The notes: generated by a model from the sequence alone, not told the origin. DNA of 64,000 nucleotides from Acidovorax sp. NB1 (GCF_005405905.1 NZ_BJHU01000013.1:248001-312000), one strand, 5' to 3'; counted from the stretch's first letter, positions 46,316-56,726 are shown. Translations and numbers: made by a program.

Positions 46316-49300
46316 TTACTGCAATTGCCGCCAATTGACTGTCGATGCTGGCTTGGCTAGCTGTAGTTGTGGTGGTTCTGTACCGGGGGGGAGGGGGCCA
46401 CTACCGCCACCGCCACCGCCACCGCCACCGCTGCCGCCGCCAATTTTGATAATAATCCCTTTTCCTCTCAAGGAAATGCCTTTGGGAGATGTGGTTGTAC
46501 GATTCGTGTCATTGTCCTGTGCGGCGGCCGCCTGATAAAGACCGTCGCCGTTAGCATCCAGGATTTGCTGCGTAGGTTTCAAACCATACTGAACACCTAG
46601 AAACGTTCTGTAGCCCCGGGCAGGCGAAGAGGTGGGTTGGCAGGTTTCTCCAGTTGTGTTGCCTCCGGATGCAGGAACTATACTGAGGAGATCAATGACG
46701 TCGCTGCCATCAAAGAAAGTGGGCATGCTCAAAACCCGTTCCCCAGCAATCGGTAATTCAAAATACCAACCCTTTTGAGTGCCAGCGAGGGAGTAAGCCA
46801 GTGCTGTCTGGGTAGCGGGCATGCGCCAGAAGCTTGAATTGCTACTGGTTCCCTGTCCGGCAATGACTGGTGCGCTAAACACGCGTTCTGCAAGTTTTGT
46901 ATCTCGTCCGTTGGTTCCGACGGCTGTTGGTGTTACTGTGGATGTATCCTCAAGCACCTTGCCTAAATTGGGGCCAGCGGCTGTATCCAGCTTGTAGCGT
47001 GTATTGTCCAATATCGAGTAAAGTGTTTGAACCGTTACGTCCGTTCGGTCGCCTTCGGTTAAATTTCTACCTGTCCCAAAAACAACCATCATGCCACCGA
47101 CAGTAACGTTAGGCCTCAGATTAACGGCTGCAGTAATTGGTTGGCGATTTGCAGTATTTGCCTTTTCCACCGCAGTGTAGAAGGGGGTGCATGCCGTGCA
47201 TCCTGCCGAGGAGAATGCTACTTTCCAGTTGCTTGCATCTGCGTTAGATACATCAAACTTCCAAATATTACCGCGCAAATCTCCTGCATAAATAATATCC
47301 ACGGTGCCATCGCCATTCACATCCAGCAAGCGTGGCGTAGAAAGTCCATTTGCTGCAGATTCCGCTCCTGTACTCGCAGCATTGATCTTTTTGATGGATT
47401 TGTCTCCATCGAGATATTGAATCAAAAGAACGGGATCTTCACTGCCGCTGTTATAACCATTGCCCAATACAACAGCCCAACGGCCATTATTCATGCGCGT
47501 AATCTGGGTAGCAATCTGTGAGTTGTTCTCTGAAGTAACAGGGTCTCCAAAAATATAACCAATATCGCTATCCACTCCATCGGTCTTGTCCATCACGACG
47601 AGCGAAGATGCGTTGGCTGCTGAGAGGTTGGAGGTTTCTGTCCCTCCCGTGTATCCAGGGCGGGTGACATCCAGAACATAATAGCCTTTGCCGCCAGCGC
47701 CCAATGTTCCCACCAACATTGTTTTCCATGACGGAAGCGCACTGGTTCCTGTATTGACATCACCCGTGAAAGGTGATCCATCAACAAAATAGCGGTGGCT
47801 GTAATCTTGTTTCGACAGCTGGGAAAGATTTTTTATGACCCCCTGAGGAACATATGCAATCTTCTCCGCACCATCTGCAGCTGAAAAACCATGCAGCATG
47901 CCATCGTTACCGCCAACATAAAGCATAGGCATACGATAACGCTGTGCATTTGCAAAGGTGCGATACCCATCTACAGTCAGACCATTATTGGGAGGGCCGA
48001 CGTACCACAATGTGGAGTTTGCAATATCACCCTGCCGAGAACGACGAACCCGGAATGGCTCCGTAACGGTTGTCCCTTCTTTGGTTCTGTCGCCTCGAAT
48101 GTAGTTCAGTCGGTCTTCTCCAAGGGCATCGGTCACTGTATCAACAGTGTTTAACAGAATTTTTTGAGCTGCACTAAGGTTCGTCCAAGTAAATGTTGTG
48201 CCAGCGGTCGTCGTGTCGTTGTATGTGAAAATTAATCTGGAAGATACGTCGGCAGTCGACAGTTCATCCAGCTTATCTCCTGTTGTCTTTCCTCTTATTG
48301 GCAGGGTTGAGGTCATTCCCCACGCTGTGTTGTCGGAGAGTGTCCCAGTCGCAACAGCAACTGTTTTCGATCCAATCCCACCAATCCAACCATCTGCTTC
48401 GTAGGTGGAGAAGAAAGCCGTAGTTCCTTGATTGCTGATGGAGCTGGAAGCGCTTGAAAATCCAGTTATCGGCCTAGTGGAGTCGGCAATAATTGTGCCA
48501 ACAATATCTTTAAAAGCATTAACCAAATCTTGTGACGTCTGCGCTGGATAAAACTTGCCTCGGCTATTTATGGCAGTGTGCCAGAGTTCTTCTTGCCGGC
48601 CAGTTTCATTGGTGGTCAGGGGATCTCGCCACAGTCTGGTCCCAACAATAGCGCGCGAAAAATCCCCGCCATACATGCCTTGTGCAATGTTGAACATGGG
48701 ATTGGTACCAATATTGGTCCAGTTTGCCGCTGCGTTGTATCCAATCGTATACGTGACCATGTGCTGCCAGTTGGCAGGATTGTTCTTTGGATTCCAGTAC
48801 TGTGGGATGGTTGCCGTGGTGGCTCCGTCGGCAAATGTTTCAGAACCTGATTTTTTTATGAGTGGAACAACTTGATTGTTGATCCCTGATTGGAGATCAT
48901 GCCTCCAGTAATAAAATGCCATATCAGATAGTGTGGATACGGCATTCGTTCCCCAGTTATCTCTGTATATACGTGTTTCAGGTGCTGTAATATCGTAGGA
49001 CGTTCCGTCCGGCAAAGTGTGGTTGGTGCCGTCGTCGTTGTTGATGGTATTGGCTGGGTTGTTATTCCAACCGCCATCGGTCATCAAAATGTTATACGAG
49101 CGGCGGCATGCATGTACGGGAGCCTCAGTGGTGCCGGGGTCAAAATTATATGGATTGTTGATTCCTGTGGTTTTCAGGTATTCACCTGCAATCCCTTGCA
49201 TGCGGTGAGTTGGGGTGTTTCCTCCTGCGGCCAGTGTATTCACCCATTTGATGAAATTTCCGCGATGACTATCGTCCGTGGGGTCCTCTAGTCCTCGCAG

Positions 49301-49639
49301 GACTTTCATTGAGTTTTTGCTATTGCAACTCGCGTCGGTGCTGGGTATGGTATTGCAACCCCAAAGGGACTGATAGGCAAGTCGTATGGAATCATCCGGC
49401 ACGTTAGTGGGTTTGAAGGTTTCTTTCAGCGCATCTTTCAGTGCAGTAATGCCGGCTGCGCCCATACTGCCAGAATTGTCAACTGATACGATGATATTTG
49501 GCGCCGGCTCTCTGCTTGCTGAACCGGCTGGGTATTGGACTAGGCTCAAGAAGTCGCCCGCCAGAACCATTTGGGGACAGCCAATGGTGCTGATGATTAG
49601 CGCTATGGCATTTTTCCGAAAGTTATGATTTGTTTTCAT
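46316..49639 (-). CDS. pilY1: Type IV pilus tip / assembly adhesin PilY1
   Basis: A 1107-aa secreted protein. Signal peptide within residues 1-28, then a vWA-like segment with [16 protein letters not shown] (MIDAS), and a C-terminal beta-propeller with a calcium loop in [26 protein letters not shown] (shown in two pieces). Near the C-terminus lies a glycine run ([15 protein letters not shown]) then [10 protein letters not shown], encoded by a hexanucleotide repeat. PilY1 sits at the pilus tip with minor pilins, affecting adhesion and retraction. GC is clearly lower than in flanking genes. Confidence 0.93.
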   Translation of the reverse strand: MKTNHNFRKNAIALIISTIGCPQMVLAGDFLSLVQYPAGSASREPAPNIIVSVDNSGSMGAAGITALKDALKETFKPTNVPDDSIRLAYQSLWGCNTIPSTDASCNSKNSMKVLRGLEDPTDDSHRGNFIKWVNTLAAGGNTPTHRMQGIAGEYLKTTGINNPYNFDPGTTEAPVHACRRSYNILMTDGGWNNNPANTINNDDGTNHTLPDGTSYDITAPETRIYRDNWGTNAVSTLSDMAFYYWRHDLQSGINNQVVPLIKKSGSETFADGATTATIPQYWNPKNNPANWQHMVTYTIGYNAAANWTNIGTNPMFNIAQGMYGGDFSRAIVGTRLWRDPLTTNETGRQEELWHTAINSRGKFYPAQTSQDLVNAFKDIVGTIIADSTRPITGFSSASSSISNQGTTAFFSTYEADGWIGGIGSKTVAVATGTLSDNTAWGMTSTLPIRGKTTGDKLDELSTADVSSRLIFTYNDTTTAGTTFTWTNLSAAQKILLNTVDTVTDALGEDRLNYIRGDRTKEGTTVTEPFRVRRSRQGDIANSTLWYVGPPNNGLTVDGYRTFANAQRYRMPMLYVGGNDGMLHGFSAADGAEKIAYVPQGVIKNLSQLSKQDYSHRYFVDGSPFTGDVNTGTSALPSWKTMLVGTLGAGGKGYYVLDVTRPGYTGGTETSNLSAANASSLVVMDKTDGVDSDIGYIFGDPVTSENNSQIATQITRMNNGRWAVVLGNGYNSGSEDPVLLIQYLDGDKSIKKINAASTGAESAANGLSTPRLLDVNGDGTVDIIYAGDLRGNIWKFDVSNADASNWKVAFSSAGCTACTPFYTAVEKANTANRQPITAAVNLRPNVTVGGMMVVFGTGRNLTEGDRTDVTVQTLYSILDNTRYKLDTAAGPNLGKVLEDTSTVTPTAVGTNGRDTKLAERVFSAPVIAGQGTSSNSSFWRMPATQTALAYSLAGTQKGWYFELPIAGERVLSMPTFFDGSDVIDLLSIVPASGGNTTGETCQPTSSPARGYRTFLGVQYGLKPTQQILDANGDGLYQAAAAQDNDTNRTTTSPKGISLRGKGIIIKIGGGSGGGGGGGGGSGPLPPGTEPPQLQLAKPASTVNWRQLQ
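46404..46430 (+). repeat. Hexanucleotide tandem repeat in pilY1 (glycine run)
   Basis: ccgcca repeated about 4.5 times with neighbouring G-rich runs (46385-46396). It encodes poly-Gly near the PilY1 C-terminus; unit changes keep the frame. Confidence 0.8.
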
Positions 49640-49663
49640 ATAATTTCCTGATGTCGCCGTGAA

Positions 49664-50344
49664 TTACTTGGTTTCGCCAGATATGGATGGGAACGCTACG
49701 ATGTTTTGTAAAACAACTTGTGTGCTCGGCTTGAGTCCGCGAGCAATAGCTGTAATGCGAAAGAAGATCTTGGCATTTACTACTTCAGGCTCTGCCCCAG
49801 CTAACACACCTGGACCGGTTTCTTTGGGTTCATACTTAATGACTTCTACCCAGTACCAAGCCCCTCTGCCTGCCGTAGTGTCTGCCAAGATGGAGTTACT
49901 GGAAGTTCCAGCGCTTCCCCCTGTGTACTGGCCGTATCTAGCTCCAATATTGGCAGCAATCATGGCGCTCATCGTGATAGAGTTATTCCAAAAGTCCTGC
50001 GCACCAGTGCGAAACTGGCAAATGCCGTTGAAGCATTTTGTGGTCTGAGCATCGAGGGCGTAAGTCAGTGCATCGAGCTCGTCATGAGCAGTTGGATAAA
50101 AAGTTGAACTGACGACTGCTCGCTGGTTTGTTCCCAATTCTATGCCCTGGCGAATATCCAGTTCGGCGTCTTGCAGCATCACTTGTGCTGCCTCAAACGC
50201 CCTCTGGTAATCTGTATCGTTTCCCACGATGAGTTCGTTAAAAAACGCTGTTCTTGATGCCCACAAGGCCAGCAGCATTGACATCAAAACCAATACGATG
50301 ACAATGAAAAGCGAGATGCCTTGTTGATTTTTATATTTTTTCAT
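49664..50344 (-). CDS. pilX: Minor pilus assembly protein PilX
   Basis: A 226-aa protein beginning MKKYKNQQGISLFIVIVLVL, a type III/IV prepilin-like leader and hydrophobic helix (GISLFIVIVLVLMSMLLALWASRTA in pieces), then RAFEAAQVMLQDAELDIRQG as in PilX. Start at 50344 was chosen since it begins the leader; the frame is open to 50467 across pilW. It ends 24 bases before pilY1 and starts 7 bases after pilW ends. Confidence 0.88.
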   Translation of the reverse strand: MKKYKNQQGISLFIVIVLVLMSMLLALWASRTAFFNELIVGNDTDYQRAFEAAQVMLQDAELDIRQGIELGTNQRAVVSSTFYPTAHDELDALTYALDAQTTKCFNGICQFRTGAQDFWNNSITMSAMIAANIGARYGQYTGGSAGTSSNSILADTTAGRGAWYWVEVIKYEPKETGPGVLAGAEPEVVNAKIFFRITAIARGLKPSTQVVLQNIVAFPSISGETK

Positions 50345-50351
50345 GACTAAC

Positions 50352-51224
50352 TCACGATATGGCTTTGGGCCATGCATGGTTACGAATGTGGAATATGTTC
50401 TTGAATACCATTCGTAATCTGTTTCCTCGGGTTGCAGTGGTTCCGTCGCATTTTGTATAGCTTGCACCGACGGTATCTATGATTTGCTCACCCTCTAGCT
50501 CAAGGCATACTTCAATGCCATATACCTCAGGCCAGTCGGTGGGGCTCAGGTTGGCTGCAGATGCATAGCGAAATTGTGGCTGGTTATCTGCTACGTTCAA
50601 TTTTTGTTGTAGATAGCGAATCCTTATGTCTACCAAGTTGCTAATGATTGGTTGAATATTGCCAATACTGTTAGAGCATTCAAGGTCGGTGCCATTTTTC
50701 CGAAATTGATTGAGAATGATTGGAGCTGAAGCAACTCCATTGTTTTCTCCTAAGCAATCACTGACAAGATATCCCTCGATTGGCGTGGAAGAAGGTGGGG
50801 ATGGATAAATGGAATCGCTCGCATTGACATATCGCAACGAGATTATGAACTGGCTAGCTGTCGGTGCGTCCAGTCCTGCAATGGGTGGGAGGCCAGATAA
50901 CGTAACAGCAGTCGGTTGAACAAATGTCGCTGCATCACGCGGATCCGCTGCTGTATTGAGTGGTCTTCCTCCAGCTTGGCGTAGTTGTTGTCCAATTACT
51001 CTGAAAGCATAAGATGCCTGTTGTTGCAGAGTGGTGGTGTCACTAATCGTGGTGGTTACCCCCCGCGATACCATAATCGCACCTAGGCCAACACTAATTG
51101 TGAGCAGGCCGATTGTCAAACCAACCAATAATTCTATAAGTGTGGCTCCGCGTTCTTTGTTCTGCATGCGGGAGGAAATATATGAATTGAAGGTGCTATG
51201 CGCTGTTGGGCTTGTGTGCATCAT
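50352..51224 (-). CDS. pilW: Minor pilus assembly protein PilW
   Basis: A 290-aa prepilin-like protein. The cleavage region is KERGATLIELLVGLTIGLLT with Glu at position 5 after cleavage, followed by SYAFRVIGQQLRQAGGRPLN, typical of PilW. If it starts at 51224 the leader is 26 residues; an ATG at 51167 gives a short 7-residue leader (MQNKERG), as in most prepilins. Neither has a strong ribosome-binding site. Ten bases separate it from pilV. Confidence 0.88.
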   Translation of the reverse strand: MMHTSPTAHSTFNSYISSRMQNKERGATLIELLVGLTIGLLTISVGLGAIMVSRGVTTTISDTTTLQQQASYAFRVIGQQLRQAGGRPLNTAADPRDAATFVQPTAVTLSGLPPIAGLDAPTASQFIISLRYVNASDSIYPSPPSSTPIEGYLVSDCLGENNGVASAPIILNQFRKNGTDLECSNSIGNIQPIISNLVDIRIRYLQQKLNVADNQPQFRYASAANLSPTDWPEVYGIEVCLELEGEQIIDTVGASYTKCDGTTATRGNRLRMVFKNIFHIRNHAWPKAIS

Positions 51225-51233
51225 AGGCTTTAT

Positions 51234-51875
51234 TCAAATGTCAGAACAAAAAACCAGCGGGCCGCTGGGTATGCAGCGTTGAGTAAGGTTGATATATTGC
51301 AAGTGGCAAATTTTCCCCGCTGGGCAGGTTACAGATCCAGAGGATGAAGTTCCAGTCACTGAAAAAATGGCCTTGTATGCGGAGGTATCTGCCAATGAAT
51401 CACCTTCACGGGCGCGTTCATTTTCTCGCCAGGAGAGCATCACCCCCAACTGCCTGGCATCGCTTCCAGAAACAAAGACAGTTGCATCACCAACGGGTAA
51501 ATTTGCCCTCACACTGCGCAACCAGCGATCCACGTCGTAAGCGGCCAATTGGGCTGCTGTGCAGTTTGAGGTGGGAAATCCTGAGTCGATCGCACAAGCC
51601 GGGGGGGAGCCCAATGTCGATGCCCACGCAACGGCATAGCTGGCGGCGTTTCCAATTGCGTTTGGGTTAGCTCTGACCCGCTCACTAAGGTCCTCAATCA
51701 GCTTGACGGCTTGAGCGCGCCTGACGCCGGTTTGGGTGTCGGCTAGTGTTCGCATCTGAATGCCCACTACGCCGAGTAATCCAAGCGCCATTACTACGAT
51801 TGCAACCAATGATTCGAGGAGCGTAATCCCTTTTTGAGAGGCCTTGCGATTGCGGGAGGGATCATAAACTAGCAT
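51234..51875 (-). CDS. pilV: Minor pilin PilV
   Basis: A 213-aa prepilin: leader ending KASQKG, then ITLLESLVAIVVMALGLLGV with Glu at position 5, and KLIEDLSERVRANPNAIG, a typical PilV stretch. Cysteine pairs are present in the C-terminal half (VTCPAGKICHLQ, TQRCIPSG). It overlaps fimT by 7 bases. Confidence 0.9.
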   Translation of the reverse strand: MLVYDPSRNRKASQKGITLLESLVAIVVMALGLLGVVGIQMRTLADTQTGVRRAQAVKLIEDLSERVRANPNAIGNAASYAVAWASTLGSPPACAIDSGFPTSNCTAAQLAAYDVDRWLRSVRANLPVGDATVFVSGSDARQLGVMLSWRENERAREGDSLADTSAYKAIFSVTGTSSSGSVTCPAGKICHLQYINLTQRCIPSGPLVFCSDI

Positions 51876-52462
51876 GTCACGCTTTCTTTAACAACACGGA
51901 CTCGCCCGCCAGATGAAAAGCAAACCGCAGTCGCGGCGGGTGATGTCACGCCACCTGCTCGTGGGACAATGGCGAAGCTGGCTGCATTAATATTATTGGT
52001 CCGCCCCCATCGATCGAAGCGAAATGATGCTGCGCTATTGTTGTTCATAACATTTACACTCGTGGGCATTTGAAAAGATTGCAGGACTTCTTCTCCCGCA
52101 TCTAGATTCCCGTCCTCATCTGTGTCCGCAAAAATAATCCATCCGCAGCTCCATTCTTGATTGGTCGAAGCGAATGTGCAGCCATCCGTGCCATTTGCAA
52201 TTTTTCTAACACTAACCTTGCCGCCTCGCTTGATTGCCTCCGATCGTGCCACATAAATTGTGCTGGTTATGTTGCTTACCGTTTGGTTTGTGCGCCAGCG
52301 CTCAATCATGGGACCAAAGCTTGGGAGTGCCATGGCTGTAAGCACGGCCAGAATTGTGATGACAATCAGCAGCTCAAGGGCGGTGAAGCCTAGAGCGTGC
52401 CGCGACGTCTGGGCTAGTCGCCTTGCTGGGTCAGTGTGGGGTGCGTGCATGCTTCGCATCAT
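51869..52462 (-). CDS. fimT: Type II/IV pseudopilin FimT/GspH family minor pilin
   Basis: A 197-aa prepilin with leader ending SRHALG, then FTALELLIVITILAVLTAMA (Glu at position 5), and the FimT/GspH stretch RSEAIKRGGKVSVRKIANG and WSCGWIIFADTDEDGNLDAGE. First prepilin gene of the minor-pilin operon; 69 bases separate it from a small secreted protein gene upstream. In Acidovorax-like genomes FimT-type proteins also serve natural transformation, a role that is only a possibility here. Confidence 0.9.
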   Translation of the reverse strand: MMRSMHAPHTDPARRLAQTSRHALGFTALELLIVITILAVLTAMALPSFGPMIERWRTNQTVSNITSTIYVARSEAIKRGGKVSVRKIANGTDGCTFASTNQEWSCGWIIFADTDEDGNLDAGEEVLQSFQMPTSVNVMNNNSAASFRFDRWGRTNNINAASFAIVPRAGGVTSPAATAVCFSSGGRVRVVKESVTC

Positions 52463-52531
52463 ATGTCTCTGGAGTTTGTCCGGAGGTGCGGGTTGGATGG
52501 GTGGCTTCGACGGAGTGATGAGCGGTGTTCG

Positions 52532-52792
52532 CTATCGTGTGTAGCCGAGGCATGCACCTGCATTGTTGCGGCCTCGGCACTCGCGTTTCAATCGACGGTC
52601 TCTCTCGGCACTTGACTCTTCCGAGCTGCTCTTTGGCTGCTTGGCGCGAGTCTGTTTGTTTGTGGGGCCACTGGTACTTTGTGCTGTGTTGGGATCCTTT
52701 TTTGTGTGGGTTTTTAAGTGGGCTGCATTTGGAGTGCTGAGGGTCGCAAGAAAAATAAGCGCGTAAATTAATTGAAAAGTTGTTGATCGCAT
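52532..52792 (-). CDS. Small secreted protein of unknown function before the minor-pilin operon
   Basis: An 86-aa protein with signal peptide (MRSTTFQLIYALIFLATLST), a charged Lys/Ser/Thr-rich middle, and a C-terminal motif RRLKRECRGRNNAGACLGYT with two cysteines. I recall the C-terminal NAGACLGY pattern in small proteins of related bacteria but cannot name the family. It may be the first gene of the pil operon. Confidence 0.6.
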   Translation of the reverse strand: MRSTTFQLIYALIFLATLSTPNAAHLKTHTKKDPNTAQSTSGPTNKQTRAKQPKSSSEESSAERDRRLKRECRGRNNAGACLGYTR

Positions 52793-53811
52793 TTTTGGAT
52801 TGATCGAGTTTAAAATTTCAGTAATGTTGGATGGCGGCTATGTGTTTTAGGTAATTCCGGTGATGTTTGAAAAAATGGCATGAGGGCTGATCTTATTAAG
52901 ATATTTCATTCTCATATTTCGAATTTTTGATATTTAATTGATTTATCCTTTTTGAAGCGAGTCCAGGCGCTGGGGGGCATTTTTTCGCCCATTGTCTATT
53001 ATAAAAATTATCGATCCCCTTTGTTTTTTGCCTGCTATTTGCGCTGTTCTGCTAAAATTAAAGAAGGTCTCATCTGTGGAGTTATTGGAAAAGGCGTGGT
53101 GTGTCGTGATGATGAGGCTCCTTCGGGTGGCGATGAGCTGGGGGGCAAACTTTGGGTATCTTTCTTTCCTCTTCGTGAAAACCTGCTGGCTGCCCTCTCG
53201 GCAACTTAGTTGAGGACCTCGAATGGCTTTGCAGATTGAGTCCTGTCAGGCCGTGCGTCATTCTTGCCCACTGTTCGGAAACTGGCACATAAATTCTGGT
53301 GGATTTGGCATGTGGATGCTTTTGATATCCGGGCTTCCCCCCCCCTCGGGGGGCAAGATTTTTGGATTCGGCGGAGTCTGAATGGCTCATGATTTTGGTG
53401 CGCAGTTTTCCAGGTGCTTTCTGAAGGGGGCTGGGTGGATGGTCGCGCCCACGTTTGTGGCCCTTGCTTCAATGCGTTTGTGCTGCGCGCCTCGCTGGCA
53501 ATGATTGCGCGCGCGAAAGACGTGCAGGTATGGGTGTTTGCGCATCTGGGTTGCATCCGTCGCGCCATGGCGCTGATTGGGGGGGGGGCACCTAGTGCGC
53601 TTAAAGCAGCCGCTCAGGTTGGGCTGTATTTTTTCTCGTATTTCGGGGTGGGGCGACTCTTTCGATGTGGCCAAGCGGTTGGCAGCGGCGTTGCGGGGTC
53701 TTGGGCAGTGAGCTTGGCGCAGTTGGGTCGAATGGTTGCGTTGGACTTTGTTTTCTAGCAGTTCCCAACGGCTTGCCCACGAGGTTGGGTGGTCAAAAAC
53801 CTGTCTCGGGG
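52793..53811. other. About 1 kb without a supported gene; AT-rich left part
   Basis: Positions 52793-53060 are unusually AT-rich for this chromosome and probably hold the promoter of the minor-pilin operon on the minus strand, though no clear -35/-10 pair was seen. 53061-53811 has several open frames on both strands (for example 53414-53758 plus and 53387-53875 minus) without recognisable proteins. There is a C9-TC-G6 inverted repeat at 53337-53353 and a G10 run at 53579-53588. Confidence 0.5.
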
Positions 53812-53817
53812 TATAAT
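53812..53817 (+). promoter_or_regulatory. -10 element of the rpsO promoter
   Basis: A perfect TATAAT 106 bases before rpsO. No strong -35 box was seen; TGGTCA at 53790-53795 (16-base spacer) is the closest candidate. Confidence 0.55.
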
Positions 53818-53846
53818 CCAAAGGTTTTGCATGGTGCAAGACGCAC

Positions 53847-53871
53847 GCCAGCGGCCGTTCCAGCTGCTGGC
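53847..53871 (+). promoter_or_regulatory. Hairpin in the rpsO leader (possible S15 autoregulatory site)
   Basis: gccagc / gctggc (53847-53852 with 53866-53871) form a perfect stem in the 5' leader, about 50 bases before the start codon. S15 autoregulates its mRNA in many bacteria through different leader structures; this one is only a candidate. Confidence 0.35.
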
Positions 53872-53922
53872 GCAAGTAAAAACCATGGCCTGCTTCGCGC
53901 TAGGCCACATCCAAGGAAAAAC

Positions 53923-54189
53923 ATGATCGCATCCTCCATCAAGGCCGAAGTCGTCAAGGCGAACGCCCGTGCTGCCAATGACACTGGCAGCCCAGAAGTG
54001 CAAGTGGCCCTGCTGACCGCCCGCATCAACGAACTGACCCCCCACTTCAAGACGCATGCCAAGGACCACCACGGTCGTCGCGGCCTGCTGCGCATGGTGA
54101 GCCGTCGTCGCAAGCTGCTGGACTATCTGAAGGCCAAGGACGCTGACCGTTACACCGCGCTGATCGCCAAGTTGGGTCTGCGCAAGTAA
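53923..54189 (+). CDS. rpsO: 30S ribosomal protein S15
   Basis: An 88-aa protein with [51 protein letters not shown] (seen in pieces; here [17 protein letters not shown]) and the C-terminal [20 protein letters not shown] precedes the start. The rpsO-pnp pairing is conserved in many proteobacteria. It is followed by a terminator. Confidence 0.97.
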   Translation: MIASSIKAEVVKANARAANDTGSPEVQVALLTARINELTPHFKTHAKDHHGRRGLLRMVSRRRKLLDYLKAKDADRYTALIAKLGLRK

Positions 54190-54204
54190 TTTTCATTGCA
54201 TGCG

Positions 54205-54242
54205 AAAACGCCTGGGTTAGTCCGCTAGCTCAGGCGTTTTTT
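54205..54242 (+). terminator. Rho-independent terminator after rpsO
   Basis: Stem aaaacgcctg / caggcgtttt (54205-54214 with 54231-54240), a 16-base loop, and a T-run to 54242. It lies 15 bases after the rpsO stop. Confidence 0.88.
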
Positions 54243-54275
54243 ACTTCGGAGTCGCAAAACAGAGCGAAGCTGTGT

Positions 54276-54325
54276 CATTCCAATGAAGTTGCCGCCATGG
54301 CTTGGTGGGCAGGTTCCCTGGAATG
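54276..54325 (+). promoter_or_regulatory. Long-range stem in the pnp leader
   Basis: cattcca (54276-54282) pairs with tggaatg (54319-54325), enclosing a GC-rich loop. A second perfect stem tggcagc / gctgcca lies closer to the start codon (about 54359-54375). In E. coli the pnp leader stem is cut by RNase III and PNPase represses itself; a similar role is plausible but unproven. Confidence 0.35.
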
Positions 54326-54396
54326 GCATCGTGTTCTGAATTGCCCTCCATGACAATCTGGCAGCCAGCTGCCAGCTATTAAAACAGGAGCTGAAC

Positions 54397-56643
54397 ATGA
54401 GCATTTTCAACAAAGTCACCAAGTCCTTCCAGTGGGGCGACAAGACCGTCGTCATGGAAACGGGTGAAATCGCCCGCCAGGCCTCCGGCGCCGTGCTGGT
54501 CAACATCGACGATACCGTGGTGCTGGCCACCGTGGTCGGTTCCAAGATCGCCAAGGCTGGGCAGGATTTCTTCCCGTTGACCGTGGACTACATTGAGAAG
54601 ACCTACGCCGCCGGCAAGATCCCCGGCAGCTTCTTCAAGCGCGAAGCCAAGCCCAGCGAACTCGAAACCCTGACCAGCCGCCTGATCGACCGCCCGATTC
54701 GCCCGCTGTTCCCGGAGGGTTTCTACAACGACGTGCACGTGGTCATCCACACCATCTCGTTGAACCCCGAAGTAGACGCTGACATCGCCGCCATGATCGC
54801 CGTGAGCGCCGCTCTGTCGATCTCCGGCATCCCGTTCAACGGCCCCATCGGCGCCGCACGCGTGGGCTACATCAACGGTGAATACGTGCTGAACCCCGGC
54901 CAGACCCTGCGCAAGAACTCGCAGATGGATCTGGTGGTGGCCGGTACCGAAGCCGCCGTGCTGATGGTTGAGTCCGAAGCGCAGCAACTGCCTGAGGACA
55001 TCATGCTGGGCGCCGTGGTGTTCGGTCACGAACAAGGCAAGATCGCGATCAACGCCATTCACGAACTGGTACGCGAAGCCGGCAAGCCCGTATGGGATTG
55101 GCAAGCTCCTGCCAAAGACGAGCCATTCATCGCCAAAGTCGCTGGCCTGGCCGAAGAAAAGCTGCGCGCTGCCTACCAGATCCGCAGCAAGCAAGCCCGC
55201 ACGCACGCCCTGCGCGAAGCCACGGCCTCCGTGTTCGCGTCGCTCAAGGCCGAAGGCGTCGAGTTCGACTCCGTAAAGGTCGAGGGCCTGCTGTTCGACA
55301 TCGAAGCCAAGATCGTGCGCAGCCAGATCCTGGCCGGCGAGCCCCGCATCGACGGCCGTGACACGCGCACCGTGCGCCCGATCGAAATCCGCAACTCTGT
55401 GCTGCCCCGCACCCACGGCTCCGCCCTGTTCACGCGCGGTGAAACCCAGGCGCTGGTGATCTCCACGCTGGGCACCGAGCGCGATGCGCAGCGCATCGAT
55501 GCGCTGGCCGGCGAGTTCGAAGATCGCTTCATGTTCCACTACAACATGCCTCCCTTCGCCACCGGTGAAGTGGGCCGCATGGGCTCCACCAAGCGCCGCG
55601 AAATCGGCCACGGCCGCCTGGCCAAGCGAGCCCTGGTCGCCGTGCTGCCGACCAAGGAAGAATTCCCCTACACCATCCGCGTGGTGTCCGAGATCACCGA
55701 GTCCAACGGCTCGTCGTCGATGGCGTCGGTTTGCGGCGGCTGCCTGTCCATGATGGACGCCGGCGTGCCCATGAAGGCCCACGTGGCCGGCATCGCCATG
55801 GGCCTGATCAAGGAAGACAACCGCTTTGCCGTGCTGACCGACATCCTGGGTGACGAAGATCATCTGGGCGACATGGACTTCAAGGTGGCCGGGACCACCA
55901 GCGGCATCACCGCCCTGCAGATGGACATCAAGATCCAGGGCATCACCAAGGAAATCATGCAGGTCGCCCTGGCACAGGCCAAGGAAGCGCGCATGCACAT
56001 CCTGGGCAAGATGCAGGACGCCATGGGCGAAGCCAAGACCGAAGTGTCCAACTTCGCGCCCAAGCTCTACACGATGAAGATCAACCCCGAGAAGATCCGC
56101 GACGTGATCGGCAAGGGTGGTGCGGTGATCCGTGCGCTGACCGAGGAAACCGGCTGCCAGATCAACATCGAGGAAGACGGCACCATCACCATCGCCGCCA
56201 CCGATGCTGCGAAGGCCGACGAGGCCAAGAAGCGCATCGAGCAGATCACGGCCGAAGTTGAGATCGGCAAGATCTACGAAGGCCCTGTGACCAAGATCCT
56301 GGACTTCGGTGCACTGATCAACCTGCTGCCCGGCAAGGACGGCCTGCTGCACATCAGCCAGATCGCGCACGAGCGCGTCGAGAAGGTGTCCGACTACCTG
56401 ACCGAAGGCCAGATCGTGAAGGTCAAGGTCATGGAAACCGACGAGAAGGGCCGCATCAAGCTGTCGATGAAGGTGCTGGCCGAGCGCCCAGCCGGTGGCA
56501 GTGATCGTCCCGCGCCCGCTGAGCGTGGCGACCGCGAGCCCCGCCGCGACCACGGTCGTGACGGTGGCCGCCAGCCTGCTGAGCAGCAACAACAGCAGCA
56601 ATCCTTGCTGTCGGACGGTGCGTCCGAGCAGGTGGTTGGCTAA
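54397..56643 (+). CDS. pnp: Polyribonucleotide nucleotidyltransferase (PNPase)
   Basis: Phosphorolytic 3'-5' exoribonuclease, 748 aa. It has two RNase PH cores ([40 protein letters not shown] with [19 protein letters not shown]), then the KH domain ([20 protein letters not shown]) and the S1 domain ([40 protein letters not shown]). The C-terminal tail is rich in Asp/Arg/Gln, a common RNase E contact. CAGGAG precedes the start. Confidence 0.98.
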   Translation: MSIFNKVTKSFQWGDKTVVMETGEIARQASGAVLVNIDDTVVLATVVGSKIAKAGQDFFPLTVDYIEKTYAAGKIPGSFFKREAKPSELETLTSRLIDRPIRPLFPEGFYNDVHVVIHTISLNPEVDADIAAMIAVSAALSISGIPFNGPIGAARVGYINGEYVLNPGQTLRKNSQMDLVVAGTEAAVLMVESEAQQLPEDIMLGAVVFGHEQGKIAINAIHELVREAGKPVWDWQAPAKDEPFIAKVAGLAEEKLRAAYQIRSKQARTHALREATASVFASLKAEGVEFDSVKVEGLLFDIEAKIVRSQILAGEPRIDGRDTRTVRPIEIRNSVLPRTHGSALFTRGETQALVISTLGTERDAQRIDALAGEFEDRFMFHYNMPPFATGEVGRMGSTKRREIGHGRLAKRALVAVLPTKEEFPYTIRVVSEITESNGSSSMASVCGGCLSMMDAGVPMKAHVAGIAMGLIKEDNRFAVLTDILGDEDHLGDMDFKVAGTTSGITALQMDIKIQGITKEIMQVALAQAKEARMHILGKMQDAMGEAKTEVSNFAPKLYTMKINPEKIRDVIGKGGAVIRALTEETGCQINIEEDGTITIAATDAAKADEAKKRIEQITAEVEIGKIYEGPVTKILDFGALINLLPGKDGLLHISQIAHERVEKVSDYLTEGQIVKVKVMETDEKGRIKLSMKVLAERPAGGSDRPAPAERGDREPRRDHGRDGGRQPAEQQQQQQSLLSDGASEQVVG

Positions 56644-56661
56644 AAGCTTGATTGCTATTGA

Positions 56662-56710
56662 TTTTGTAGCTTGAAGCGCTTATCCATAGCGCGCAAGCTG
56701 CCAAAATCTT
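56662..56710 (+). repeat. Dispersed intergenic repeat, copy 6 (pnp-quinone oxidoreductase gap)
   Basis: Reads ttttgtagcttgaagcgctt, then atccatagcgcgcaagctgcc and aaaatc. The order of the motifs matches the other copies, but it is the most divergent one. Confidence 0.55.
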
Positions 56711-56726
56711 TTGAACCCTATCCTTT

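Noticed and set aside
53387..53875. A 162-codon minus-strand frame before rpsO
   Set aside because: It would run across the rpsO promoter and has no recognisable features; an overlapping plus-strand frame is equally open.
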